Positions 29,733-39,087 of a DNA stretch of 64,000 nt are shown one piece after another. The notes beneath the pieces are model-generated. The model saw nothing but the letters and a program-made list of their open reading frames with translations. It searched no databases and was not told the DNA's origin. Numbering within the stretch: the first letter of the stretch is position 1; every line of letters begins with the position of its first letter. This DNA comes from Planococcus sp. SK3692. Lineage in GTDB: Bacteria > Bacillota > Bacilli > Bacillales_A > Planococcaceae. The translations under genes were made by a program, and so were the position numbers. The stretch is from positions 310,001 through 374,000 of the forward strand of contig NZ_JARCHV010000001.1 of NCBI RefSeq assembly GCF_028890485.2, in the 5' to 3' direction.

Positions 29733-30536
29733 TTATTTGCTCGAGAAAATGGATTTGAGTTTACCGAACATGCCTGGTTTCGGCTTGTCCATGGTCATGA
29801 GCGGAACCGATTCACCTAGCAGGCGGCGCGCGATGTTGCGGTAGCCGAGTGCTGCAGGGTTCGATGGGTCCATGACGACCGGTTCGCCTTTGTTCGAGCT
29901 TGAAATGACGCGTTCGTCATCCGGCACGATGCCGAGCAGGTCGATCGATAAATGCGTCGTGATCTCGTTGACATCTAGTGCGTCTCCCGCTTCCATCAAA
30001 TGCGGGCGGATGCGGTTGATGATGAGTTTCGGCGCCTCCAAGTTTTCTTCCAGCTCGAGCAAGCCGATAATGCGGTCAGCATCGCGCACTGCGGAAATTT
30101 CCGGAGTCGTGATGACGATCGCGCGGTCTGCGCCGGCGACGGCATTTTTATAGCCTTGCTCAATACCGGCCGGGCAATCGATGATGATGAAGTCGTAGTC
30201 CGCTTTCATCCCTTCGATCAATTCTTTCATTTGCTCCGGGTTGACGTCGTTTTTATCGGCCGTCTGGGCTGCCGGAAGCAGGAATAATTTATCTTCGAAG
30301 CGCTTGTCTTTCACAAGCGCTTGATGGATTTTGCAGCGGCCTTCGAGCACATCGATCAAATCGTAGATGATGCGGTTCTCGAGGCCTAAAATAACATCCA
30401 GGTTGCGAAGCCCGATATCGGTATCGATCAAGCAGACTTTTTTGCCTTGAAGAGCCAATGCAGTGCCGAGGTTCGCAGTCGACGTCGTTTTGCCGACGCC
30501 TCCTTTGCCTGATGTAATTACGATAGCTTCTCCCAC
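29733..30536 (-). CDS. minD: Septum site-determining ATPase MinD
   Basis: A 267-residue ParA/MinD ATPase. The deviant Walker A is SGKGGVGKTTSTANLG, with switch regions DTDIGLRNLDVILGLENR and FIIIDCPAGIEQGYKNA. The C-terminal amphipathic membrane-targeting helix is GMFGKLKSIFSSK. It places MinC at the membrane near poles, in Bacillus through DivIVA/MinJ. It starts with GTG at 30536 behind AAAGGAGGAAGC and lies 1 base after minC. Confidence 0.97.
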   Translation of the reverse strand: MGEAIVITSGKGGVGKTTSTANLGTALALQGKKVCLIDTDIGLRNLDVILGLENRIIYDLIDVLEGRCKIHQALVKDKRFEDKLFLLPAAQTADKNDVNPEQMKELIEGMKADYDFIIIDCPAGIEQGYKNAVAGADRAIVITTPEISAVRDADRIIGLLELEENLEAPKLIINRIRPHLMEAGDALDVNEITTHLSIDLLGIVPDDERVISSSNKGEPVVMDPSNPAALGYRNIARRLLGESVPLMTMDKPKPGMFGKLKSIFSSK

Positions 30537-30537
30537 A

Positions 30538-31227
30538 CTAGCTTCCTCCTTTAAACGTAGAAATTTGCGGACGCAGGAATCTCAATTCCTGCAGTCGGTC
30601 GATGATGATTTTGCCGCTGGTATGTAAATAGGCGCATTCCATTTCAGGCTGCTCCGACAAGCTGTCGAGTTCATCGGTCATCGTCTCGAGTTCATCAGCA
30701 ATCTTCAGGTGCGTCGCTTCGAGCCACGATGCAGCGATGACTGCTTCCTTGTTGCCACTCGCGCCTGCGTGGGCAAACCCTTTGAGGCGCCCGAGGACAT
30801 AGACGTTGCCGCCCGCTTCGATGCGGCCGTTCTGGTTAACATCGCCGATGACAACGAGATCGCCTTTAGCTTTGACGACTTGTCCTGAGCGGACGATGCC
30901 GACGTATGTTTCCGACTGGCGCTCAGAAATCATCCGGTTGCATTCTTCGACAGTGACGACATCGCATTTCGTGCCGATCACTTTCATCTTCGAATTGTCG
31001 TGGATGACTTTTTTGATTTCTTCCAATTGGGCTTTGCTGTAATGGCGATTCGCCAATTGGACCTGTACTTCCGCGTCTCCTTCGAGCGCAGGGTCGGATA
31101 CTTTCTTCTTCAACTCATCGAGGATTTCCGTATAGGAGGCCATATCGTTGAGCTGGATGAGAAGCCCTTTGTTCGTTCCTTTAATATTCACGATATTTTT
31201 CAAAAAACCTGTCACCTGCGCTTTCAT
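30538..31227 (-). CDS. minC: Septum site-determining inhibitor MinC
   Basis: A 229-residue FtsZ inhibitor. The N-terminal domain (1-100) contains GLLIQLNDMASYTEILDELK. The C-terminal beta-helix (about 115-215) has VRSGQVVKAKGDLVVIGDVN followed by NGRIEAGGNVYVLGRLKGFA, the MinD and FtsZ tail-binding surface. The start overlaps the mreD stop by one base (TAATG). Confidence 0.95.
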   Translation of the reverse strand: MKAQVTGFLKNIVNIKGTNKGLLIQLNDMASYTEILDELKKKVSDPALEGDAEVQVQLANRHYSKAQLEEIKKVIHDNSKMKVIGTKCDVVTVEECNRMISERQSETYVGIVRSGQVVKAKGDLVVIGDVNQNGRIEAGGNVYVLGRLKGFAHAGASGNKEAVIAASWLEATHLKIADELETMTDELDSLSEQPEMECAYLHTSGKIIIDRLQELRFLRPQISTFKGGS

Positions 31228-31757
31228 TAATATAACCCGAACTTAGTGCCACGCTGTGGATCTTGCGTGACCATCATCGACCTGAATACCCAGCCAAGCA
31301 AGCCTAAGTACAGGGCGTTGGCGATTAAGGTCGGCCACAATCTGGATGTCAAAAACGTTCCGGCCGGCGCATCGGTCAAGCCAATCAATTGGAAGAACAA
31401 GTAAAGCGCCACTTCCATCGCGAGCAAAAGACCGAGTGCCAGCAGCGTCGCCGACAGCAAATTCTGTGGAATCTTTTTGAAAAAGTACGCGGCGATCAGG
31501 CAGACGGCCGGATACAGAAAAGAATATAATCCAATAATATCAATGTAAAAGACATCATACAAGAGGCCGAAGAACAAACCGTAAAACAACGCATGGCGCA
31601 GCTCATAGAAAACGGTCAAAAAAATCAGGAATAAAATGAGGAAACGCGGGACGACGTAATAAAGCGATCCGCCGATCGACAAGGGCGAAAACAGGCCAAA
31701 GATCGGTTCGACGAAAAACAGCACGAGGCAGACGATGGGAACAAGAAAACGGATCAT
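31227..31757 (-). CDS. mreD: Rod shape-determining membrane protein MreD
   Basis: A 176-residue protein with about five membrane helices, from MIRFLVPIVCLVLFFVEPIF onward. It includes the FYELRHALFYGLFFGLLYDV segment typical of MreD in Bacillota. It works with MreC, MreB and RodA/PBP2 in sidewall synthesis. ATGA overlap with mreC. Confidence 0.93.
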   Translation of the reverse strand: MIRFLVPIVCLVLFFVEPIFGLFSPLSIGGSLYYVVPRFLILFLIFLTVFYELRHALFYGLFFGLLYDVFYIDIIGLYSFLYPAVCLIAAYFFKKIPQNLLSATLLALGLLLAMEVALYLFFQLIGLTDAPAGTFLTSRLWPTLIANALYLGLLGWVFRSMMVTQDPQRGTKFGLY

Positions 31758-32641
31758 GATTCCTCTTCCTCATCTTCTGTCATCCCGTTGTCTTCGCCGT
31801 CGACTTCCGGCGCGAGGCGGTCTGCGATGACGACATGGTTGAGCATCGAGAAGTCCGCTGCCGGTTTGACATACGCCAGTTTCGTCAAGCCGAATTCATC
31901 GATCGTCACTTCCGTAATTTCCCCGATGACGATGCCTTTCGGGAAAATGCCGCCGAGCCCGCTTGAGACGACTTGGTCGCCTTCTTTCAAGTCGACCGAG
32001 AAATCAATGCGCTTGAGCAGCAACTCGCGGCGTTCCGCGTCGTAGCCTTCGATCAGGCCAAACACATCATCTTCTCCGAGCACCATCGCAGATACGCGGT
32101 AGTTCGGGTTTTGCGTCGTCACGAGTTCTACTGTCGACGTGGTGGGCGTGACGATCGTCACTTTGCCGATCAAGCCGCCAGCGGTCATGACCGCCATATT
32201 TTCCTTGACGCCGTGGTTGGTGCCGCGGTTCAAGATGATTTTCTCTTCCCATTGATCCGGGTTGCGTGCGATGACGACTGCCTGGATCGGGTTGTATTCA
32301 CGTAAATCCTCTTCTTTTCCGACGAGTTCTTTCAGTTCCTCGTTTTCGGAACGAAGATCGGTCACTTCTGCCTGCACGCCCGCAAATTCCTCGAGGCGTG
32401 CTTTTAGCAGGCGGTTTTCTTCAAATGTGTTGATCAGCGAGTCGATATTGTCAAAAACACCGGTCACAAAATGTGCGGGCCGTGAAAATACCGATTGCCC
32501 GGCGCCTACTGCTTCTTTGACGATTTGTTCGGGCAGCGACACTTGGCCGCGGTCCCGAAGCGTCAATGAAATCAAGGCGACGAGCAGGATGACGCCGATC
32601 AACAGCAGGATAAGCCGCTTATTCGATAAAAATTGTGGCAT
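31754..32641 (-). CDS. mreC: Rod shape-determining protein MreC
   Basis: A 295-residue single-pass protein. The N-terminal membrane helix is at about 9-26 (LILLLIGVILLVALISL) and a coiled coil at about 68-108 (FEENRLLKARLEEFAG...LRSENEELKELVGKEEDL). Extracellular beta-barrel domains include GVKENMAVMTAGGLIGKV and GDQVVSSGLGGIFPKGIVIG. The C-terminus is strongly acidic (DGEDNGMTEDEEEES), an acidic tail like those on some pilus proteins downstream. AAGGAGGATGG precedes the ATG. Confidence 0.95.
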   Translation of the reverse strand: MPQFLSNKRLILLLIGVILLVALISLTLRDRGQVSLPEQIVKEAVGAGQSVFSRPAHFVTGVFDNIDSLINTFEENRLLKARLEEFAGVQAEVTDLRSENEELKELVGKEEDLREYNPIQAVVIARNPDQWEEKIILNRGTNHGVKENMAVMTAGGLIGKVTIVTPTTSTVELVTTQNPNYRVSAMVLGEDDVFGLIEGYDAERRELLLKRIDFSVDLKEGDQVVSSGLGGIFPKGIVIGEITEVTIDEFGLTKLAYVKPAADFSMLNHVVIADRLAPEVDGEDNGMTEDEEEES

Positions 32642-32688
32642 ATGAGGCCATCCTCCTTATTGATTGGCTCGTTTAGAGCAGTAAAAAC

Positions 32689-33717
32689 TTAGCGTCTTTC
32701 AATCGCGGTACGGTAACGATTGAAGTCTTCGAGCGCGCGCCCCGTTCCAAGCGCGACACAATCGAGTGGGTGGTCTGCTGTGAACACCGGCATGCCGACT
32801 GCGTTCGCAATCACTTTGTCGAGATTCTTCAACAATGCTCCGCCGCCAGTCAAGACAATGCCGCGGTCCATGATATCAGACGCCAGTTCAGGCGGCGTCT
32901 TCTCAAGCGTGGCCCCTAGGCCGTCAACGATGCGCGTGACTGGTTCTTTTAACGCTTGTTCCATTTCGCGCGCAGTGATCGTCAAGGTTTTCGGGAAGCC
33001 GGTGACGAGGTCGCGGCCGCGGATTTCCATGTCCAATTCGGCTTCTTCTTCGCTTAACACAGCGGCGGTGCCGATGCCCATTTTCAGGTTTTCGGCTGTA
33101 CGTTCGCCAATGACGACATTATAGCGCTTGCGGACGTATTGCTTGATCGCCTCGTCCATCTCGTCCCCGCCGACGCGGATCGATTCACTCGATACGATGC
33201 CGCCGAGCGAGATGATGGCGACTTCCGCTGTTCCGCCTCCTATATCGACGACCATGCTGCCGACAGGTTCCCATACCGGAAGCCCTGCGCCAATTGCTGC
33301 AGCGAAGGGCTCTTCGATCGTATAAGCCTCTGCTGCCCCGACCGCACGCGCGGCATCCAGGACGGCACGCTGTTCAATGGAAGTAACGCCGTACGGCACG
33401 CAGATCATTACTTTGCCGCCGCGCCATTTGCCTGGCGCTTTGCCGGTCGCTTCACTAATGCAATGTTTGATCATCGCGAGCGTCGTGTCGTAGTCGGAGA
33501 TAACGCCGTCACGCATCGGGCGCAATGCGACGATATTGCCAGGCGTTCTGCCCATCATATCGCGCGCGCGTTTGCCGACAGCAACAATTTCATTCGTACG
33601 GGTGTTCTTGATGACAATCGATGGCTCCCGGAGCACGATGCCGCGCCCTTTTAAATAGACGAGCGTGTTCGCCGTTCCGAGGTCGATGCCGATATCTTTT
33701 GAAGCAAATCCAAACAC
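32689..33717 (-). CDS. mreB: Rod shape-determining actin-like protein MreB
   Basis: A 342-residue bacterial actin. Translation is assigned to GTG 33717 ([20 protein letters not shown]) because AAAGGACC lies upstream and family members start here; the longer frame is not supported. Phosphate 1 is [11 protein letters not shown], phosphate 2 [14 protein letters not shown], and the adenosine loop [15 protein letters not shown]. It heads mreBCD-minCD. Confidence 0.97.
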   Translation of the reverse strand: MFGFASKDIGIDLGTANTLVYLKGRGIVLREPSIVIKNTRTNEIVAVGKRARDMMGRTPGNIVALRPMRDGVISDYDTTLAMIKHCISEATGKAPGKWRGGKVMICVPYGVTSIEQRAVLDAARAVGAAEAYTIEEPFAAAIGAGLPVWEPVGSMVVDIGGGTAEVAIISLGGIVSSESIRVGGDEMDEAIKQYVRKRYNVVIGERTAENLKMGIGTAAVLSEEEAELDMEIRGRDLVTGFPKTLTITAREMEQALKEPVTRIVDGLGATLEKTPPELASDIMDRGIVLTGGGALLKNLDKVIANAVGMPVFTADHPLDCVALGTGRALEDFNRYRTAIERR

Positions 33718-33779
33718 ATGAATCGGTCCTTTCTTATGTAAACCGGGGGTACCGGCAACAGCTTTGCGCAATACCACCC

Positions 33780-33785
33780 ATTATA
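33780..33785 (-). promoter_or_regulatory. Putative -10 box ahead of mreB
   Basis: TATAAT on the minus strand in the radC-mreB gap. The best -35 at 17-base spacing is TGTATA, which is poor, so this is tentative. Confidence 0.35.
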
Positions 33786-33811
33786 GAACATCCGGAAAAA
33801 AATATACAGTG

Positions 33812-34504
33812 CTACATGAACCCCTTTTCTTTCAATGAAGTGAATTGATGGTCGCCGATGATGATATGGTCGAGCAGTTCGATGCCGATGATCGAGCCGG
33901 CTTCCATAAGCCGCTTCGTGACATCGATGTCTTCAGGGGAAGGTGCTGGGTTGCCGGACGGATGATTGTGCGCGCAGACGATTGATGCGGTCGAGCGTCT
34001 GACAGCTTCGCGGAAGATTTCGCGTGGATGGACGATGGAGGCGTTGAGGCTGCCGACAAAGATGGTTTGGCGGTGCATCACTTGGTTTTTGATGTTGAGG
34101 AATAAACAGACGAAATGCTCTTGCTTGAGCGAAGTCATATCATCCATTAAATACGTAGCGGCGTCTTTCGGGGAACGGATCGTGAATCGTTCATCGGTTT
34201 GCTTGGAAGCAAGCCTGCGTTCCAGTTCAATAGCAGCGAGCAGCTGAACGGCTTTTGCTTCACCGATGCCGTTGATAGCGGTCATTTCTTCAATCGCGGC
34301 GTGTTTAAGTTCGTGGAGATGCTCGAATTGCTTGAGCACGCGGTTGGCAAGATGCAACACCGATTCTTCTCGTGTGCCAGTGCGCAGCAGGATTGCGATG
34401 AGCTCTTGATTGGACAAGCTCACCGCTCCTTGCTTAATGAGGCGTTCGCGCGGCCGGTCGGCAATGTGGACATCGCGGATCATCATCGCTTGGTCATTTG
34501 GCAT
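33812..34504 (-). CDS. radC: RadC family JAB1/MPN-domain protein
   Basis: A 230-residue protein when started at the ATG at 34504, which is 9 bases from AGGAG; ATG 34510 is only 3 bases away. The N-terminal helix-hairpin-helix region has QELIAILLRTGTREESV and EMTAINGIGEAKAVQLL. The C-terminal JAB domain (about 110-230) has the metal motif VCAHNHPSGNPAPSPEDIDV plus an upstream glutamate in HPREIFREA. The name is historical; the molecular function is unsettled. It overlaps maf by 11 bases and precedes mreB, as in B. subtilis. Confidence 0.93.
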   Translation of the reverse strand: MPNDQAMMIRDVHIADRPRERLIKQGAVSLSNQELIAILLRTGTREESVLHLANRVLKQFEHLHELKHAAIEEMTAINGIGEAKAVQLLAAIELERRLASKQTDERFTIRSPKDAATYLMDDMTSLKQEHFVCLFLNIKNQVMHRQTIFVGSLNASIVHPREIFREAVRRSTASIVCAHNHPSGNPAPSPEDIDVTKRLMEAGSIIGIELLDHIIIGDHQFTSLKEKGFM

Positions 34505-35105
34505 AGTCATGCGCTCCTTCGACTTTCACGTACCCTGCGCGGGTCAAGTGCTGGAGCAGCTGTGCGACAGGCAAGCCGACAACTGCGTTGTAATCGCCTT
34601 CGATTTTTTCCACAAATAAGCCCGACACCGTTTGGATGCCGTACGCTCCTGCCTTGTCGTAAGGATCTTCCGTGCCGGTATAGGCATCGATCCAAGACGC
34701 AGGCAATTCGTAGAATGTCACTTTGATGCTTTCGTGAAAACTGGCTTGTTCTTCGCCTTGGCGCACGCATACGGCAGTGATGACTTCGTGCGTCTTGCCT
34801 GACAGCTTGCGCAAATACGCGGACGCTTGCTGTTGGTCTTTCGGCTTCAATAAAATTTCTTCGTTTAACACGACGACCGTATCTGAGCCAATCACGAGCG
34901 CTTCTGGATGGCTTGCCGCAATATCCGCTGCTTTTTGGACAGCGCATGCGTTGACATAGTCGACCGCCGATTTGAAACTTTGCGGATCGGGTTCTGGGAT
35001 GTCGCTCGGCACAATATCAAACGGAATGCCAAGCAGGCTGAGCAGTTCATTTCGGCGCGGTGATTGCGAAGCCAGAATGAGCGGGTGTTTCGATGTAAAC
35101 TTCAT
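34494..35105 (-). CDS. maf: Maf-family nucleoside triphosphate pyrophosphatase
   Basis: A 203-residue house-cleaning enzyme hydrolysing dTTP/UTP and modified nucleotides. Motifs are LILASQSPRRNELLSLLG near the N-terminus, VIGSDTVVVLN and GKTHEVITAV, and AGAYGIQTVSGLFVEKIEGD. The length is slightly above the family average. AAAAAGGAGG precedes the ATG. It is immediately upstream of radC in the transcript, as in B. subtilis. Confidence 0.94.
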   Translation of the reverse strand: MKFTSKHPLILASQSPRRNELLSLLGIPFDIVPSDIPEPDPQSFKSAVDYVNACAVQKAADIAASHPEALVIGSDTVVVLNEEILLKPKDQQQASAYLRKLSGKTHEVITAVCVRQGEEQASFHESIKVTFYELPASWIDAYTGTEDPYDKAGAYGIQTVSGLFVEKIEGDYNAVVGLPVAQLLQHLTRAGYVKVEGAHDYAK

Positions 35106-35480
35106 GGAATAAACCTCCTTTTTGGAGCCATCATACCATTTTCAAAAAGCCGCGGCAAAATGGTGAAATACTGATTTTCGTTCAAAAACGGCTCATGAAT
35201 CCTCATTTTCAAGAGAGCGCTTTCACATCACCCTTAGCTTTTCAAACTTTTTTATTGAATGGACAATATTATTTCACACCTCCTCACCCACGCCACGAGC
35301 GCATTCTCGAGACTTATCAAATATTATCCAAAATTAGCGCAATTGGCACTTCCTTAAATTGCTTTTCTTATGTTTCTTAAGGTTTTATAATGGGTAGAGT
35401 CTTTAATTTTTTGAAAATTACTATTACACAATAATTTGATGGTGATTTTCAAATTTATGCTGGAAGGGAGTTTGTCTATT
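35106..35480. other. Intergenic region maf/abgT-like
   Basis: AT-rich 375 bases between divergent genes. On the plus strand TATAAT at 35386-35391 is a possible -10 for the transporter, with TTTTCT as a weak -35. No further structure or reading frame can be supported. Confidence 0.5.
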
Positions 35481-37007
35481 TTGAAAAAACAAAAACGAGG
35501 ATTGTTCCAAAAATCCCTCGACCGCATCGAAACGATCGGTAATAAACTGCCGCATCCGGTGACCTTGTTTGCGGTTCTCGCACTCATCGTCCTTGCGCTT
35601 TCCGCTTTGCTGGCGAATCTCGGCATCTCTGTCGAGCACCCAGGCCAAGAAGGCGAAATCGTGGAAGTGAAGAACTTATTGAACGCAGAAGGCATTCAAT
35701 ACATCTTCGCGAGCATGGTCGATAATTTCATCGGCTTCGCACCGCTCGGCGTTGTGCTCGTCACGATGCTCGGAATCGGGGTTGCGGAACACACAGGCCT
35801 CATCTCCGCAGTGTTGCGCGGATTCGTCTTGTCGATTCCGAAATTTCTCATTACTGGCGGACTGGTTTTCGCCGGGATCATGTCGAGTGTCGCATCAGAT
35901 GCTGGATATGTCGTCTTGCCCCCACTGGGTGCGGTGATCTTTATCGCTCTCGGGCGCCATCCGCTTGCCGGCCTTGCCGCAGCGTTTGCCGGTGTTTCTG
36001 CCGGATTCTCTGCCAACTTGCTGTTATCGGCAACAGACGCGATGCTTGGGGAAATGACCATCGCTGCCGCTTCGATCATCGACCCGGCGTATGCTGAAGG
36101 CATGAACATCGCGATGAACTATTACTTCATCATTGTTTCCGTGTTCTTGCTGACAATCGTCGGCGCAGTCGTGACGGAAAAAGTCGTCGAACCACGCCTT
36201 GGCGAATACAAAGGCGAATTCCGTGAAGAGATGACTAGCCTGACAACGCTTGAGAAAAAAGGCTTGCTATGGGCTGGGATTACGACACTAGTCGGCGTCA
36301 TTTTGACGGCTCTTCTGATCGTGCCGGAAAGCGGCGTATTGCGCGGAGAAGACGGCGGCATCGTCCAATCTCCGTTTATGAGCTCACTCGTTCCGATCAT
36401 CACCATCCTGTTCTTCTTGCCAGGTCTTGCATACGGCATCGCGACGAAGAACATCAAGAGCGACAAAGACGTCGCTGCACAAATGTCCGACACGATGGCA
36501 TCGATGGGCGTCTTCATCGTCCTGGCGTTCACTGCCGGACAATTCGTCGCTTACTTTGCTGAATCAAACATGGGCATGGTGCTCGGCGTTTACGGCGCAC
36601 AAGCACTGGAATCCTTGAGTTTGACAGGCATTCCATTGATCATCGGCTTCGTCATCGTCGTCGGAATCATCAATTTGTTCATCGGCTCCGCTTCCGCGAA
36701 ATGGGCGATGCTTGCACCGGTCTTCGTACCGATCATGATGCAGCTTGGCTACTCACCGGAATTGACGCAAATGGCTTACCGCATCGCTGACTCATCAACA
36801 AACATCATCACGCCGCTTATGACGTATTTCGCGATCGTAATCGCCTTCGCACAGAAATACGACAAGAAAATGGGCATCGGTACATTGATCTCTGTCATGT
36901 TCCCGTACTCGATCTTCTTCATGATTTTCTGGACATTGATGTTGATCGTCTGGATGTTGTTCGGCCTTGATCTTGGGCCAGCTTCACCAATCCGCTATAA
37001 CGGATAA
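35481..37007 (+). CDS. AbgT-family transporter
   Basis: A 508-residue protein with about 12 membrane helices. TTG 35481 (read as Met) is preferred to upstream ATGs because GGAAGGGAG lies 10 bases before it and the resulting N-terminus KKQKRGLFQKSLDRIETIGN matches the family opening. Signatures are NKLPHPVTLFAVLALIVL, SDAGYVVLPPLGAVIF, AGVSAGFSANLLLS and IGSASAKWAMLAPVFVPIMM. AbgT proteins are linked to p-aminobenzoyl-glutamate uptake in E. coli and to antimetabolite (sulfonamide) efflux in others; the substrate here is unknown. It is the only plus-strand gene in this part and ends at a strong terminator. Confidence 0.92.
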   Translation: MKKQKRGLFQKSLDRIETIGNKLPHPVTLFAVLALIVLALSALLANLGISVEHPGQEGEIVEVKNLLNAEGIQYIFASMVDNFIGFAPLGVVLVTMLGIGVAEHTGLISAVLRGFVLSIPKFLITGGLVFAGIMSSVASDAGYVVLPPLGAVIFIALGRHPLAGLAAAFAGVSAGFSANLLLSATDAMLGEMTIAAASIIDPAYAEGMNIAMNYYFIIVSVFLLTIVGAVVTEKVVEPRLGEYKGEFREEMTSLTTLEKKGLLWAGITTLVGVILTALLIVPESGVLRGEDGGIVQSPFMSSLVPIITILFFLPGLAYGIATKNIKSDKDVAAQMSDTMASMGVFIVLAFTAGQFVAYFAESNMGMVLGVYGAQALESLSLTGIPLIIGFVIVVGIINLFIGSASAKWAMLAPVFVPIMMQLGYSPELTQMAYRIADSSTNIITPLMTYFAIVIAFAQKYDKKMGIGTLISVMFPYSIFFMIFWTLMLIVWMLFGLDLGPASPIRYNG

Positions 37008-37011
37008 TAAG

Positions 37012-37050
37012 AAAAAGCGACAGAACCGATTTAGTTCTGTCGCTTTTTTG
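37012..37050 (+). terminator. Terminator of the AbgT transporter gene
   Basis: A 14-bp perfect stem (AAAAGCGACAGAAC and complement) with a T7 run. Confidence 0.92.
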
Positions 37051-37092
37051 CTTCTCAATAAACTTTGTATCATTATGTTTTCCGAAGCTAAC

Positions 37093-37185
37093 CGCTCGCT
37101 TTCCGTGGGCTCGCGCCCAAGCCTCCTCAGCCGCTGCGCGACTTGCGGGGTCTCGGTCGTCTCGCTGATCCACCGGAGTCGAGCG
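37093..37185. repeat. Palindrome-ended dispersed element, copy C
   Basis: A 93-bp GC-rich block with end arms CGCTCG and CGAGCG. In between it keeps the family order CTTTCCGTGGGC ... CTCAGCCGCT ... GTC ... CCGGAGTCG seen in copy B. It is more diverged than copies A and B. It fills most of the 297-base gap between the AbgT gene and the prepilin peptidase gene, with AT-rich sequence on the peptidase side. Confidence 0.65.
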
Positions 37186-37304
37186 AACGCTTCTCCAAAC
37201 ATTTAGACATCTCATTGTTTTATGCAATGTTAATAATTATGGATGCTTTAATTTTAGCACTGACATAGTTAAAATATCATTAGTTTACATAATAAAGTTA
37301 TACT

Positions 37305-38060
37305 CTACATAAATACATTAACATACCAGCCAATAAATTGTTCGCCCCATAAATAAACAAGTACGGCCGATAACGCGATTGACGGGCCGAACGGAATCGG
37401 TGTTTTTCTGCCTTGTTTTTTTACCCTTAGCAAAATGATACCCGCCACCGCGCCGATGAATGACGCGAAAAATAAGGTCAGCAAAGTCCCGGCCGTTCCG
37501 AGCACGAGCCCGATGACGAAAAACAGCTTGATGTCGCCCCCGCCCATGCCGCCTTTTGATATTGCCGCAATCAACAACAATACCGAAAAGCCAACTGCCG
37601 CGCCTAAAAGCGAATCCCACCACGGATCGAGTGGAATGACGAAACGCAACACGAGCAACACCGCCGCAAACGGCAAGAGCACTTTGTCGGGGATGAGCAT
37701 ATAGGCAATATCGGAGACGGTGATGATAACGAGCATCGACACGAACAACAAGCCGACAATCAGTTCTGGCGTAAAGCCGAATTTCAAGAACACCGCAGTG
37801 AACAATGCAGCGGTGATCGCTTCCATCAAAGGATAAACCCAATGGATGCTTGAACCGCATTTTCGGCATTTGCCGCGCAGGAACAGATAGGAAAACACCG
37901 GCACCAGATCAAGTGCCGTCAAGCGCCGGTCGCAGGTGGTGCAATGAGACGGCGGATAGGCGATCGATTCGTTTTTCGGCACGCGCAAGCCTACTACATT
38001 ATAGAACGAGCCGAACACCAACCCGAACACAGAAGCAAAAACGGAATATACAGCAATCAT
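37305..38060 (-). CDS. comC: Prepilin leader peptidase/N-methyltransferase (A24A)
   Basis: A 251-residue integral membrane aspartyl protease that cleaves after the glycine of type IV prepilin leaders and N-methylates the new N-terminus. The N-terminal part has GSFYNVVGLRVPKNES and two cysteine pairs (CTTCDRRL and CRKCG), typical of the bifunctional form. Catalytic aspartates are in TVSDIAYMLIPDK and GGMGGGDIKLF (GxGD motif). About seven to eight helices. B. subtilis has ComC at this syntenic position beside maf; here it also serves a whole pilus locus. PilD would be an equally valid name. Confidence 0.94.
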   Translation of the reverse strand: MIAVYSVFASVFGLVFGSFYNVVGLRVPKNESIAYPPSHCTTCDRRLTALDLVPVFSYLFLRGKCRKCGSSIHWVYPLMEAITAALFTAVFLKFGFTPELIVGLLFVSMLVIITVSDIAYMLIPDKVLLPFAAVLLVLRFVIPLDPWWDSLLGAAVGFSVLLLIAAISKGGMGGGDIKLFFVIGLVLGTAGTLLTLFFASFIGAVAGIILLRVKKQGRKTPIPFGPSIALSAVLVYLWGEQFIGWYVNVFM

Positions 38061-38143
38061 AAGGTCCCTCTTTTACTAGTAGAATTTGTTTGTTATGTAA
38101 GTAAGATGTTATAAACAGCGTAGCAGCATTATGAATTCGCTCC

Positions 38144-38240
38144 AGGTGGACGCTTTCCGCGGGCATGTCTTCAGCCGCTTCCCTCGCTTTGCTCGGTCCA
38201 GGGTCTTCCGACCATGCTATTCCCGCCGGAGTCGCCACCT
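38144..38240. repeat. Palindrome-ended dispersed element, copy B
   Basis: A 97-bp block with end arms AGGTGG (38144-38149) and CCACCT (38235-38240), inner flanks ACGCTTTCCGCGGGC and CCGCCGGAGTCG, and the shared central CTTCAGCCGCTTCCCTCGCT. It lies between the prepilin peptidase gene and the pilO-like gene and splits the pilus locus. Confidence 0.75.
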
Positions 38241-38303
38241 TTCACTCTTTCATCTAGATAATTTTATATATATATCTAATCAAAAACACTTTTGATCACA
38301 AAT

Positions 38304-38332
38304 GAAGAAAAGGAAATCGCGATGATTTCCTC
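38304..38332 (-). terminator. Terminator after pilO-like gene
   Basis: A 7-bp stem GGAAATC/GATTTCC (38312-38330) with TTTTCTTC on the minus strand, abutting the stop codon. It implies that the peptidase gene is transcribed separately from the main pilus operon. Confidence 0.6.
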
Positions 38333-39087
38333 TACTCCTCCCCTGATGCACTTTCTTCGACCGTGACATCGACGTCAACATCCACGTCGGAATCTGATTC
38401 TTCTTCGATATCATCAGCGTATTCCGTGCCATCGTTTGCCGGCAGCGGGTCTTGCTTAGCCGCAGGTGCTGGGGCATCGATTTTCGGAACGGTGTCTTCC
38501 AATGCGATGAGGTCTGGGCGATAATAGGCCGCAAACGACAGCGTCACTTGCAGGCGTTCGGTTTCTTCAACGACTTCCCGCACTTCCGGATTGGCGCCGA
38601 AATTAATCGACTCGATGACCAAGATGCGTTCCATTTCCTCGATTTCAGAAATGAAATCGGTAATTTCGTTATAATTCTCTGCCGTGAACGCGACAGTTGT
38701 TTCCACTTCTTTTAAATTCTCGAGTCCTTCAACCGGAATTACAAGTTCTACATCTACTTCTTCCATACTAACTGCTTCGACACGAGTTCCCGAAATAAGT
38801 TCAGCTTCTTCAATTTGAAGCACTAACAATTCAGAAACAGGATCGATCGACACTTTCTTTTGCAATTCAAGCGCACTGACAGTTTCGCCTTCCGGCAATT
38901 CCTTCACTTGCGTCTGCAGCGCCATCAATACGTCGCGTTCAGACCGCAGTGATTGCTGGGCTTGTTCACGCGCGTCTTTTGCCGGTGCATACATTAAGAA
39001 GTAAGAGTACAACCCAAGAGCTAACAAGAACAAAACAGCGAGTGCGATGAGCGCTTTTTCTTTTTGGCTTTTTGTCATACTGCTCAT
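38332..39087 (-). CDS. pilO: Type IV pilus inner-membrane platform protein, PilO-like, with acidic tail
   Basis: A 251-residue bitopic protein. It has a short basic N-terminus (TKSQKEKA), a membrane helix at about 11-30 (LIALAVLFLLALGLYSYFL), a coiled coil (about 34-62) and a ferredoxin-like domain (about 110-195, VETTVAFTAENYNEITDFIS), as in PilO. The last 55 residues are a disordered acidic tail with DSDVDVDVDVTVEE. PilO dimerises with PilN and links the motor to the filament. Its ATG overlaps the pilN stop (ATGA). Family membership rests on topology, size and gene order more than on strong motifs. Confidence 0.82.
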   Translation of the reverse strand: MSSMTKSQKEKALIALAVLFLLALGLYSYFLMYAPAKDAREQAQQSLRSERDVLMALQTQVKELPEGETVSALELQKKVSIDPVSELLVLQIEEAELISGTRVEAVSMEEVDVELVIPVEGLENLKEVETTVAFTAENYNEITDFISEIEEMERILVIESINFGANPEVREVVEETERLQVTLSFAAYYRPDLIALEDTVPKIDAPAPAAKQDPLPANDGTEYADDIEEESDSDVDVDVDVTVEESASGEE

